Positions 22,348-32,405 of a DNA stretch of 64,000 bases are shown here, piece after piece. The stretch spans positions 289,993,530 through 290,057,529 of the forward strand of contig OY992536.1 in the NCBI GenBank assembly GCA_963921195.1, written 5' to 3'. This DNA is from Pegoplata infirma. Its lineage: Eukaryota; Arthropoda; Insecta; Diptera; Anthomyiidae. How positions within the stretch are numbered: the first letter of the stretch is position 1; each line of letters opens with the position of its first letter. Both the position numbers and the translations under genes were made by a program. The notes beneath the pieces were generated by a model. The model saw only the letters and a program-made list of their open reading frames with translations. It was not told where the DNA came from and did no database searches.

Positions 22348-22409
22348 CGTTTTTTAAGATTTAAAAATATTTTTTCATAATCTATACAAGATTTTCAAAA
22401 TGTTAAGCC

Positions 22410-24057
22410 CACTTAAAAAATTATGTCATTAACTGTTTGTAGTTTATTTTAAAATTTTTACGTTTAGTCGTTTTTAAAAGAAAAACATTTGTTTGAAGTT
22501 CAGTTTTTATTAATGACTACTTCTGTTCTTTGTTTTAAAAATAACACACTAAAAAATAAGGAATTTCATTAACATTTAATTTTTAAAGTAATTTATTTTT
22601 GTTCTGTAAGTAAAAACTACTGATTATTCTTTAAATTTTTAATGATTTGTGTAAATAATTTTTTTTTTTAATTGTTGGTATTTTTTTAATGAGATATCAT
22701 TAGTTTTTACCTACACAAGTAGGTTATTTTTTTGTAGAAAAAAAGTTCAAAAAATTATTTATAGAAATATAAAAACATGTTTGTATCAAGTGACTTTGGC
22801 ACAATGCACAGTTTGGAAAAATTTACATTTTTTGTCCGATTTTGCCTACAGGTCGCAATTCTTAACCGATTTTAGTTTTTCTTCATTTAAATTTTAGCTT
22901 ATAAAATTTCTCATCAGTATGTCATAGTGGATTTTTAAAAATCGTTTTTGTTTTATTTGAATATTTTTTATTATAAATGACATTAATAGAATTTGTTAAT
23001 TTATTATTATTTTGGTTTTTATAAACATATGAAAACTTAAAAATGTTCACTTTTAAGTACCAATATCATTTTAAATAATGTACCAATTTCAATGAATTTT
23101 TTTTAGATTAAAGCTTATCATTTTCTTAACCATTGTTGGTAAATAAAGAATTTTTGCAAAAATTTTTAACTCTTTTTTTTGAATTTACAATGAAACAACT
23201 ATTTTTTAAGGCTAAAAAATAATTTTGAAATTCCAAAAATCAAAAGGTAAAATTTAAGCAAAAAATAAATAAATATTTATTTTAAAAAATTTTGTGTACC
23301 AATTATGACTAAGCAAAACAAAAGCTTTAATCTAAAAAAGATTTCATTTAATTTGGTACATTATTTTTAAAGATATGTATAGGCTTTTAAAAATTAAAAT
23401 TCTTGAATTTTTTCTGGTTATTAAAACCAAAATAATAATATATTTTCAAATACTAATCACGTCGTTGATAAGGGGCTCCAATACCTTTAATAAAGTCTAT
23501 AAAGCATATTCGTCCCATGCCTAATACATTTTTTATTGCAAAAATGCTGAAAAAATTAAAATTTTCTGAAATTTAAGAAAATATAAAAAGTAATCCAACA
23601 TTTTTTTTCAAAAATCCACCATGACAGATCAATGCGGAATTTTATTAACTAAAATACAAAAAAAGAAAATCCAAAATCGGTTAAGAATTGCGACCTGTAG
23701 GCAAAATTGGACAAAAAAAGTCAATTTTTCCTTACTGTGCGATGGGTAGAGTGTCTGGCCAGAATGTAGTTTTCGTAGGTTTTTTTTTGGAATTTGTTGG
23801 TAAAAATAACAGAACTATCATTAATTTTTAATGTTTTCGTAGGTTATTTTTTTCGATTTTGTTGGTAAAAAAGAATGAAAAAAACGTAATTTTTTAATGT
23901 TTAATGTTATTTATTTTAGAAAATTTTGTCAACAGTAAAAAATAAATTTTGATGTTTGTTAAAATAAAAGAATAATTACTGGGATGGTTTTCAATTGTTT
24001 ATTCACTGGTTTTAAGTGTGCTTTTCATTTGTTTTTGCTTACAAAATATTTTGAGTG
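22410..24057 (-). mobile_element. Element G, copy 1, inverted, holding FB-T
   Basis: Ends CACTTAAAAAATTATGTCAT (left) and ACAAAATATTTTGAGTG (right). Without FB-T it lines up inverted with 62,475-63,196. Block 2 lacks it (TTGAGCCAAATTTCGC at ~35,920), so the insertion is private to block 1. The target duplication is short (2-3 bp). Confidence 0.8.
22807..23739. mobile_element. FB-T foldback, complete copy
   Basis: Ends CACAGTTTGGAAAAATTTAC and GTCAATTTTTCCTTACTGTG (inverted CACAGTAAGGAAAAATTGAC). Flanks CAATG (22,802-22,806) and CGATG (23,740-23,744) match at 4 of 5 bases. A 5-bp duplication with CACAGTG-like ends is what Transib elements make. Arms of ~420 bp, no transposase. Confidence 0.8.
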
Positions 24058-24135
24058 CCATATTTCGCAAAAAAAAAAAAAAAAGACAAACAAGTATTTT
24101 CATCAACAATAGAACTGAATCGTGTTTTGAATTTA

Positions 24136-25882
24136 TATACCCTACACCACTCTTTGATACAGGGAATAATAAATTTGTGCTGATGCCTGTAACTACCCGA
24201 AATATTGGTCTGAATTATTTTTTGAGTCGATTAAGCGATGTCCGTCTAACAGTTTAAGCACGATACAGGTCGCAATTTTCAATCAATTGACTTGAAATTT
24301 GAAACTCAAGCATCTTTTGGCCCAAGGACGAAGCCTATTGAAATTGTAAAAAATCGGTCCATATTTAGACCTAGCCTCATACAAACGCCCCCTGTGAAAT
24401 TGGCTTAAATGACTTAAATAACCGCATTATAATAGATATCGGTTTGGAATTTAAAAGGTTAAAATCTTAAAATTTTGTATGCACGAATCATGACTCCAAA
24501 TCATGTCAGTTCTTCTTGTTGTCCCCATACAAGCCACCTTCCCGATATTCACATAATTCTACCAAAATTCATAAATATGGAAGTATTTGATTAAAATTTT
24601 TTTTGTAGGTGTTAAACTTGTACATTGGCAACCTTATCAATTCCGATATAATTTCACCATTTTTCGACTTAGTCCCCTATATAAAAATTTCGACCAGTAT
24701 TGAGTTAAACCGGTCTATTGGCAAAAATGCCTGCGAATTTTGTACTCTTTCCCAAAACATTAAATCATGATAATGTTTTGCGAAAGATTTGGATGTTAAA
24801 AAAAAAACAGTGTTATATTACTTTGCTATTCCATGCAAAACGAATTGAAATATAAGTCGAGGACCCCATTAAAAAACCAAAAGAGCTGTACGTTTGATAA
24901 GTGAGTGCAAAAATAAGTGCAAAAAAGTGTTTTTACATTTTGGAGAGTATAAAAGATTCCGCACCGAAGAATATAACACTCTCACTTGTTTCATTTATAT
25001 TAAATAATCAAATGGAAAATTTTTATGTGAAAAGCTTAGACTTGGTGAAAAAGTAGTTTTGGTAAAAAAAATATTTTTTTTTTCACGAAAAACAAAATTA
25101 CGATAAAAAATTTAATGAAACCCAAAATTTTTGGTGAAAAAAATTTTTGATGTAAAAAAATTTTTGATGTAAAAAAAATTTATGAAAAAAAAAATTATGA
25201 AAAAAAAATTTTTTTGGTGAAAAAAAAAATTGATAATAAAAAATTTTATAAAAAAAATTTGATGAAAAAAAAAAATATGAAAAAAAAAATTGATAAAAAA
25301 AAATTTATGAGAAAAAAAATTATGGAAAAAAAAATTAATGAAAAAAACAAATTTGATAAAAAAGTTTGATGCAAAAAAAAAAATTTGATAAAAAAAAAAA
25401 AAAATTTGAAGAAAAAAAAAATTAGAATAAAAAAAAAATTTATGAAAAAAAAATTTGATGAAATTTTTTTTTTTTTTGATGAAAAATAATTATGTTACTT
25501 TTTATTCACCAGTTGGTGAAAAACGGTTTTATTCACCACGAGGTGAATTATTATTCAAGTTACTAAAATTTTTGGTTTTTAGAAAATGAAACTAGTAATT
25601 CTCATTTTCTTTTTCGTTAATTGTTAGCTTATATAGTCAAACTGAGGTGGCGTCCTGCAACTTTTTTAAAATTAGATACCAGCCTAAAAACATTATCAAG
25701 TTAAAAAAATCAACCAATTCCACTAAAATTTAATCTGTATGTGTTTTCTTCACTAAATAAAGATCTGATAAAAGGTAGATCCAATCGGTCCATGTTTAGA
25801 CTTGGGACCCATTTTCCGGAAAACACTGGTGTAGGATATCATACAGTCGGTCTTGGCCGACTATAACTTTCTTACTTGTTTT
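24136..25882 (+). mobile_element. DIN-D copy 2, complete, interrupted by element C
   Basis: 5' TATACCCTACACCACTCTTT, ACTACCCGAAATATTGGTC, a very short GTCC block, GGCCCAAGGACGAAGCCTAT, then element C at 24,728-25,702, then GGTCCATGTTTAGACTTGGG, CCGGAAAACACTGGTGTAGG and the 3' end CGGTCTTGGCCGACTATAAC..CTTACTTGTTTT. The uninterrupted order is seen at 36,303-37,128. Confidence 0.92.
24728..25702 (+). mobile_element. Composite element C, copy 3, both ends defined by an empty site
   Basis: The insertion lies in CTATTGGCAAAAA|AATAAACAAATTTCAC of DIN-D (compare 36,938-36,965). Start TGCCTGCGAATTTTGTACTC; end AACATTATCAAGTT followed by A's; no clear target duplication. CATGATAATGTTTT near the 5' end is the inverse of AAAACATTATCATG at the 3' end, the subterminal inverted repeat pattern of Helentrons. 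The middle holds DIN-B-like ATTCCATGCAAAACGAATTG, GAGAGTATAAAAGATTCCGC and CACTCTCACTTG, then GATGAAAA repeats. Confidence 0.85.
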
Positions 25883-26164
25883 AAATATTTTTGCAATAAA
25901 ATACGAATAATTTCTTAATTTTTGAGCCAGATTTCGACAAAAACTTTTGACTTAAATTTTGCTCGAAAATAGTATTTTTTAATTTTGATTTCTGGTTTCC
26001 AATTGAAGATGCCCTTGCTGAATTTTTTCATACATTTTTCCCAAGCGTATCTTCCGTGGCCATCGTTTGGCAGGTTTTCAGACATAAAATTCGGAATTAA
26101 AATTTTGTAAAAATTTTTACGACAAAAATATTTTTTTTTGAAAAAGTTTTTTTTTTTTTAATAA
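25883..26164 (+). other. Single-copy flank of DIN-D, present in both blocks
   Basis: CAATAAAATACGAATAATTT..CTTCCGTGGCCATCGTTTGG recurs at 37,129-37,440 and, shortened, at 36,075-36,302. No gene seen. Confidence 0.6.
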
Positions 26165-27784
26165 AAAGTTTCAGATTCGTATACAAAAACTTTATGATTC
26201 TAATGCATTTTTTTGTATAGAAAAAGTCTCAGATTCTGAGATCATTTTTGTTAAGAATAAATCTCCGATTTTAAGACCTTCTTCGTAAATCTCAGATTCT
26301 GAAACATTTTTTGTATCTAAAAGTTGTAGATTCTGCGACATTTTTCATATAGAAAAATTACAGTACAATGGACTATTTTAAGTCCAAGCGCCATGGACTT
26401 ACCTAAAAATTTCCTTATTTTAGGCTTGTACAACCCACCCTCAACTCAACAACTCGTATAGAAAAAATCTCATATACTGAAACATTTTTTATTTAAAACA
26501 AATCTTAAATTCTGAGATATTTTCCATATAATAATGTCCCAGATTCTTAGAGACTTTTCGTATAGAATAAATCTAAGATTCGGAAACATTTTTTTGTAAA
26601 AATAAATCGCAGATTCTGAGATATTTTTCGGGTAGACAGTCTTTGATTCCGACACACTTTTCATATAGAGAAACCTGAGACAATTTTTATATTAAAAAAG
26701 TACCAGATTCTGCAACATTTTTCGTATAGAAAAAGACTCAGATTCTAAGACATTTTTTGTATAGAAAAAGTCTCAGATTCTGAAATATTTTTCGTATATG
26801 GACAAATTCTCAGATTAAAAGACATTTTTAGTATAGAAAAACTCTAAGATTTTCATTTGAAAAAGTCGCAAATTCAAACATTTTTCGTATAGTAAAAGTT
26901 TCCGATTCTGAGGCTTTTTTCGAATATAAAAAGTTTGCAGATTCTGGGACATTTTTCGTATATAAAATGTCTCAGATTCTGAGAAATTTTTTTCGTATAG
27001 TAAAAGTTTCCGATTCTGAGGCTAAAAGTAAAAGTTTCCGATTCTGAGGCTTTTTTCGAATATAAAAAGTTTGCAGATTCTGGGACATGTTTCGTATATA
27101 AAATGTCTCAGATTCTGAGAAATTTTTCGTGTAGAAGAAGTGCCAGATTCTGAAAAATTTGTCGAATGGAAAATGTCTCAAATTCTGGGACATTTATCGT
27201 ATACAAAAAGTGTCTAATTATAGGAAATTTTTCGTATAGAAAAAGTCTCAAATTCTGAGACATTTTTCGTATTGAAAAAGTTTCATATTCTGAGACATTT
27301 TTCGTATAGATAAAGTCACAGATTCTAAGAGATTTTTCGTATAATTTAATTTTCAGATTCTGAGACATTTTTCGTATGAAAAAAATTCAGATTCTGAGAC
27401 ATTTGTCGTATAAAAAAATTTTAAGATTCTGACCCATTTTTGTATATAAAAACTTTCAGATTTAGAGACATTTTTCGTATAGAGAAATTCTCAGATTCTG
27501 AGACATGTTTCGTATAAAAAAACTCTCAGATTCTGAGACATTTTTCGTATACAAAATGCCTTAGATGTTGATGTCGAAAAAAGCCTCAGAATCAGAAACC
27601 TTTTGTATACGCAAAATGTTTCAGAATCTGAGACTTTTTTCAAACAAACATTTTTTAGAATCTTAGAGTTTTTCTATACTAAAAATGTCTTAGAATCTGA
27701 GAGTTTTTCTATACTGAAAATGTCTTAGAATCTAAGACTTTTTCTATAGGAAGAATGTTTTAGAATATGGGACATTTTTAGTAT
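26165..27784 (+). repeat. S35 satellite, main array in block 1, with a head-to-head switch
   Basis: About 40 units of 34-40 bp; the core is a dyad, GTCTCAGAWTCTGAGAC, followed by ATTTTTCGTATAGAAAAA. Units point one way from 26,165 to ~27,560 and the other way from ~27,575 to 27,784. A non-satellite insert (~26,363-26,460, with AATGGACTATTTTAAG and CCACCCTCAACTCAACAA) is also present in block 2 at ~37,670-37,752. Frames at 26,470-27,368 are satellite. Confidence 0.92.
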
Positions 27785-28616
27785 AAAACAAGTAGAAAAT
27801 TATAGTCGGTCAGACCGACCATATAACACCCTACACCAGAGTTTCCCAGAAAATGGGTCCCAAGTTCAAACATGGACTGTTTGGACTTCTGTATATTTTG
27901 TCAAATCTTTAATAAGTTGACAATAAACCGCTTCAACTGAATATCGGGCGATATTTTCACATGGGACCTAAGTCCAAATATGGTCCGATGATAATCAGAT
28001 TTGATAAGGTTATTGAAGTACGCGTTTAACATACACAAACAGAATTTTAATTAAATATTTTCTATTTTTATGAAATTTGAGAGATTTATGGGAAAATCGG
28101 GAAGGTGGTTTGTATGGGGGCTACAAGAAGAACTGGTCCGATTTCTTTAAAATTCGGAATGTTGATTTGTGTGGATGAAACATGATTACCTGCCAAATTT
28201 CGAAAAGATACCTATTAAAATGCAATTATTAGAGCCATTTGAGCCAAAACTAAAGTGGACCTTTGTATGGGGGCTAGGTCTAAATATGGACCGATTTTTT
28301 CCAATTTCAATAGGCTTCGTCCTTGGGCCAAAAGAGGCTTAAGTTTCAAATTTCAAGTCAATTGATTAAAAATTGCGACCTGTATCGTGTTTACACCGTT
28401 TACATGGACAGACAGACGGACGGACGGACGGACGGACGGACGGACGGACGGACGGACAGACGGACGGACGGACGGACGGACATCGCTAAATCGACTCAAA
28501 AAGTGATTCTAAGTCGATCGGTATACTTAAAAGTGGTCCTAGACCAATATTTCGGGTAGTTACAAACATCAGCACAAACTCATTATACCCTGTACCACAG
28601 TGTGGTGTAGGGTATA
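27785..28616 (-). mobile_element. DIN-D copy 3, complete, inserted in S35
   Basis: From the minus strand: 5' TATACCCTACACCACACTGT with TGGTACAGGGTATA, ATGTTTGTAACTACCCGAAA, a long GTCC block (GACGGACG here, 28,409-28,480), CGAAGCCTATTGAAATTG and the 3' end GGTCGGTCTGACCGACTATA..CTACTTGTTTT. S35 material flanks it on both sides. Confidence 0.93.
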
Positions 28617-29432
28617 AAAAGATTTAGATTCTGTTACAATTTTAAAAAGTCTCTCTTTTTTTTTTTGTTGAGTAAAAATTTTGTTATTTAGTAATTTTTG
28701 TAAAATTTTTTTTTTTTTGAAATTTTGTTGGGGTGACAAAAAACCTTTGGTAATTATTTTTTTACTTTATTTATTTTGTAGTTTTCCAATGTTTTTCATT
28801 TGAATTTCACTGATTTGATCATAAATCCCTGACCTGAACAATTCTGATATATTTATTTATAATAATTGAAAAATTAATATTTTAAAATAATTTTTAACGG
28901 ATTATAATTTGATATTTATTTAGTTCAACAAATCTCATTCACATTTTTAATGTATAAAAAAAAAGTATTTAATTGATTTTATGAAAAAAAAAATTAAATA
29001 TAGTGTATTTTAATTATACACTGTCTAATATTCATACATACTACTACATATTTTAATCTTATTTATCATCATAGCATTTTATGAGTTTTATTAAATTTCC
29101 ATATAAAAAGTTAAGCTGCTTAGTTTCATTTTGCTCTTTCCTCTTAATAAAAATTTGTAGTACTTTTTATAAAATATATAAAACTTAAAACAAAATTCTA
29201 TTTTTTTTTTTTGACCACTATCATCAACACATGTGGTGAACAACAAAATTTCTATTATACTATTTAAATCCTAAAATAATAGTTACTAAAATGGATTTAT
29301 TTTATTTTTATAATTACATTTTTTTTTTGTGGATGGTGGATGGAGGGTTGAGGAATATAAAATTTACTAAAATTTTGGAAATGCAAATGGGGTTTATAAA
29401 CTTTTTTTATGTTTAAATTGTATATTAAATCA
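28617..29432. other. Unique part of block 1
   Basis: A last S35 unit at 28,617-28,655, then GTTGGGGTGACAAAAAACCT and AT-rich sequence that repeats closely at 42,810-43,620. No gene recognised. Confidence 0.5.
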
Positions 29433-29609
29433 TTAAACATCAAATTGGTAGTTAAGGAAACGTTGAGGAGACTTTTTCTGCCGAAATGAGGAGTTTTCAA
29501 AAACTATATTAAATTTGGAAGCGTCAGCAAATTTTTCAACATTTTGAACAGTTTTAGGTTCATCAGGTTTATGTACAAAAAAAGTTACCTCCAACGGTTC
29601 TGCTACTTT
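29433..29609 (-). pseudogene. Possible terminal exon relic, family unknown
   Basis: On the minus strand a 58-codon frame begins just after TCATAAAACAG, an acceptor-like site, in phase 0 and ends in TAA. It reads KVAEPLEVTFFVHKPDEPK, QNVEKFADASKFNIVF and QKKSPQRFLNYQFDV, which is protein-like and not repeat-derived. The upstream extension to 29,681 is a poly-T translation and is not believed. In block 2 (43,620-43,680) the matching stretch has a stop in place of the Q of RQKKSP, and the rest is lost. A decayed exon or a chance frame; I do not recognise a family. Confidence 0.3.
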
Positions 29610-30476
29610 CTGTTTTATGAAAGTAATGAAGTACATGTATGGTAAAATTGTCCAAATTAAAAAAAAAAAAAACATATTCACAAAAAATTTATTTCTAGCT
29701 GTGAAATCTTTATTGTGTTCTGAAATGTATCAAAAAACAGAAGAAAATTATTTTTTTAAACTTTTTGCAAATTTTATCTATTATCACAAACATGATGTTT
29801 GTCGAATTTCGTTGATTGTCGGTCAAATTATGGTCCGTTTTAGTCTAAAAACTCTGTTTGAATTTTTAGCAAAAACGCACTACATTAAAACGTGCCCCGT
29901 TGGGGGTTCAAGTTTGGCCCTAAAAAAATGTTTGGTTTGTACAAAAAAAAAATGTTAAGTTCGACAAAAGCCACCCTAACCAACATACTTATTCGTGAAA
30001 AGTAATAATGGTATGAGTTCATTAATTAAATAACTATTATAAAACTGATTATAGAAAATTGTGAAATATGCAAATGATTTTGATTTAATTATACCACAGC
30101 ATTAATGATTTACAAATTACATTCATATACTTTTACAGCTGCGTAAATTAATAAAGCATTTTGACACAATTCTTATGCAGATTTTTTTAGAAATATTGCT
30201 TGGTGCTGTTGAATATCAAACAAAAAATAAATATTGAAATCGGTTACGCTTTTCGAGATATTGGCTTTGAAATTTGAACGAAGGAAAAAAATCATAATTT
30301 TTTAGCAAATTTGTATATGTTATATCACAAAAACGGTTCAAATGATTAAACTAAAAATAAAAAAGAATGTACGAGAATTTTAATTAGATATTATTTTTTC
30401 AGAAAAATCTACTAAAATCTATTTAATTTAAATTTATTTTTTTAAACAGAGTTTAAGACTTATTATTAGTGTAACT
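29610..30476. other. Unique part of block 1
   Basis: 29,960-30,470 matches 48,370-48,940. 29,617-29,958 is open on the plus strand but K/F/L-rich and not conserved in block 2, so it is not called a gene. Confidence 0.4.
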
Positions 30477-30584
30477 TAGGGCTGTCAAACGGGATCGGTT
30501 TTTTAAAATCCCGGATCCCGGGATTTTTCGGGGGTCCTGGGATTTTTTTGGGATCCCGGGATTTTTTCGGGATTCCGGGATTTT

Positions 30585-31011
30585 TATACCCTCCTACCAC
30601 AGTATGGGTGTATACTCACTTTGTCATTCCGTGTGTAACGCATCGAAATATCGGTCTAGGACCCCATAAAGTATATATATTATTGACCAGTGATCGATTC
30701 TATGACATTCTAGCGATGTCCGTCCGTCCGTCTGTCCGTCTGTAGAAGACACGCTACAGTCCAAAATAAACGAGCTAGACTTCCGAAGTTTGGCATTAAT
30801 ATGTCTTATATTCCTAGGCAGGTTAAGTTCGGAAATGGGCAAAATCGGGCCAAGGGGAAAAAAAGTTCCCCCTTGGAGAACTAAACCAACCCAAGAAAAA
30901 AACCGCTTTTTTTGCAGGGTTTTTTGTACTTTTGCTAAGCAAATGCAACATTCTTATCTCAGAAGAAGTTAAAAAATCGCAGGGGGAAGGTGCCCCCTAA
31001 CGTCTCCCACC

Positions 31012-31043
<32 letters not shown>

Positions 31044-31134
31044 AGACGCCTCTGGATTTTTTAAATAGTTTTTTTTACATTTTTGGAGGGTATAAAAGAT
31101 TCGGCAACAGCCGAATGTAAACACTCTCACTGTT
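30585..31134 (+). mobile_element. DIN-B copy 3 inside the hAT
   Basis: 5' TATACCCTCCTACCACAGTA, CGCATCGAAATATCGGTCTA, GTCCGTCC block, AGTTCCCCCTTGGAGAACTA, a C20 run (31,014-31,033), and the 3' end GGAGGGTATAAAAGATTCGG..ACACTCTCACTGTT. It interrupts the CGGGATTTTT repeat of the host hAT. Confidence 0.93.
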
Positions 31135-31210
31135 CGGGATTAAATTTCTTTGATTATAAAAGTAAAAAAATGGTAGATTCTTTATGTTTCAATTTTATTG
31201 TGCATATTAA

Positions 31211-31285
31211 GGGGGCTACTGTGGGTTTAGTTGGTAGCGTGCTAGCCTATTAAGGCAGAGTGTTGAGTTTGATTCCCACGAAAAC
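31211..31285 (+). mobile_element. tRNA-derived SINE head
   Basis: TGGGTTTAGTTGGTAGCGTG fits a Pol III A box, and GAGTTTGATTCCC, ~35 bases on, fits a B box. Spacing and the GGGGGCTACTG start are tRNA-like, but the anticodon arm (AGCCTATTAAGGCAG) does not fold as a normal tRNA and there is no clean acceptor stem, so a SINE rather than a gene. The body continues after the inserted element as TTAGGTTGATTTCGCTACAA. Confidence 0.65.
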
Positions 31286-31289
31286 CCTT

Positions 31290-31597
31290 GGCACAGACTA
31301 TAAAACAGACTCGACAGTAGAGTTTTATTAGAAAAAATGGGGAAAAACTAAGCGAATTTAGGATAAAACAGAGTGGTTTTTAGTCCGTTTTACGCTAACA
31401 TGGCAACACTTTCTACGACTTAGGAGTGAGTTAAAACAACAAAAAACCGATCTGGCATCTATTTTTCTTATGGTGCGTTATATCAGTTTTCTCTTTCTAA
31501 CCTAATTCGTAGAATAATTTGAAAATATTAACCATATGGTTCAGAACTACTTTTTTGACACCTGTCCACTTATGTCGAGTCTGTATTAGTCTGTGCC
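31290..31597. mobile_element. 308-bp TIR element inserted in the SINE
   Basis: GGCACAGAC..GTCTGTGCC ends continue as ACAGACTCGAC / GTCGAGTCTGT. The flanks CTT/CTT (31,287-31,289; 31,598-31,600) suggest a 3-bp duplication. PIF/Harbinger-type is possible but unproven. Confidence 0.7.
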
Positions 31598-32108
31598 CTT
31601 AGGTTGATTTCGCTACAACGAAATTATTAAAAAAAAAATATTTTTAATTATTCTGATTGTTATTTAATGGCAATTAAAAAATTAAGTATACGCCACTTAT
31701 GCAGTTTTTCAAGTAATGATTATTATTAAAATATTTATCGATGAACTAAAAAAAAAGCCTTGAAGAGTTTGTTATGGAAAATTAAAACTTTTATTTGCTT
31801 TTGGTTTCATCCCATTCCGATTTTGGTTTGTTGTACTGTATAATTTTAAAACTAATTTAAAGAAAATTTAAAATAATAAAAACATTTAAAGGAGAAAAGT
31901 AAATAATAACTTGCATTTTTTTTTTGTATAAAAAAAAGTTTTTCTTCCAATTTTGAACGTCCGTGAAAATGTGTATTCTCCTACGCCTAAAAACTTATGT
32001 GGTACAAAATTTGAGGCCAATCGGATTAAATTTACCCGTGGCGCCATTCGATCAAAGATACGGTTTTTTTTTAGAAAATTTTCGTCAAAACCTGCAAACT
32101 TTGGTCAA

Positions 32109-32180
32109 AGGGCTCCGTGGCTGTGGCTTAATGGTTAGTTCGTTGGACTATTATTCAGCAAGCCTGGGTAGAATTCTCAG
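32109..32180 (+). mobile_element. Second tRNA-like Pol III segment
   Basis: CTCCGTGGCTGTGGCTTAAT..GGTTAGTTCGTTGGACT resembles a tRNA 5' half with an A box (TGGCTTAATGG). The B box region GGGTAGAATTCTC is eroded. Probably a SINE head; not a functional tRNA. Confidence 0.5.
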
Positions 32181-32405
32181 ATCAGCCAAATTCGTGGTCA
32201 GAAACGTTGAAAATTAAAAAAAAGTTTTAGTTTTAATTTGTTTTGTAAATGTAACAAAAATTGAACAAAGTTGTATTTTTAAAAATAAATTCTCAACCAT
32301 TTTTTTTCAGATTTCAAAAATCCCGGGATTTGAGCTTAAAAAATCCCGGGATTCGAGGACTAACTTTATGACAAAAATCCCGGGATTTCGGGATTGACAG
32401 CCCTA

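Larger units (their letters stand above)
30477..32405. mobile_element. hAT element with CCCGGGAT-repeat ends, 1.9 kb
   Basis: TIRs are TAGGGCTGTCAA and TTGACAGCCCTA, with an 8-bp duplication GTGTAACT at 30,469-30,476 and 32,406-32,413. Subterminal repeats GGGATCCCGGGATTTTT lie at both ends. Block 2 (~48,932-48,950) shows the unoccupied site. The interior carries a DIN-B copy, two tRNA-like Pol III promoter segments and a small TIR element. No transposase. Confidence 0.93.

Noticed and set aside
26165..27784. CRISPR-like regular repeats
   Set aside because: Units are contiguous with no unique spacers, and the genome context is eukaryotic; it is a satellite.
29617..29958. 113-codon plus-strand frame
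   Set aside because: K/F/L-rich, overlaps a poly-A run, and is not conserved in the second block.
31211..32180. Functional tRNA genes
   Set aside because: A and B boxes are recognisable, but the acceptor and anticodon stems do not form; SINE heads fit better.
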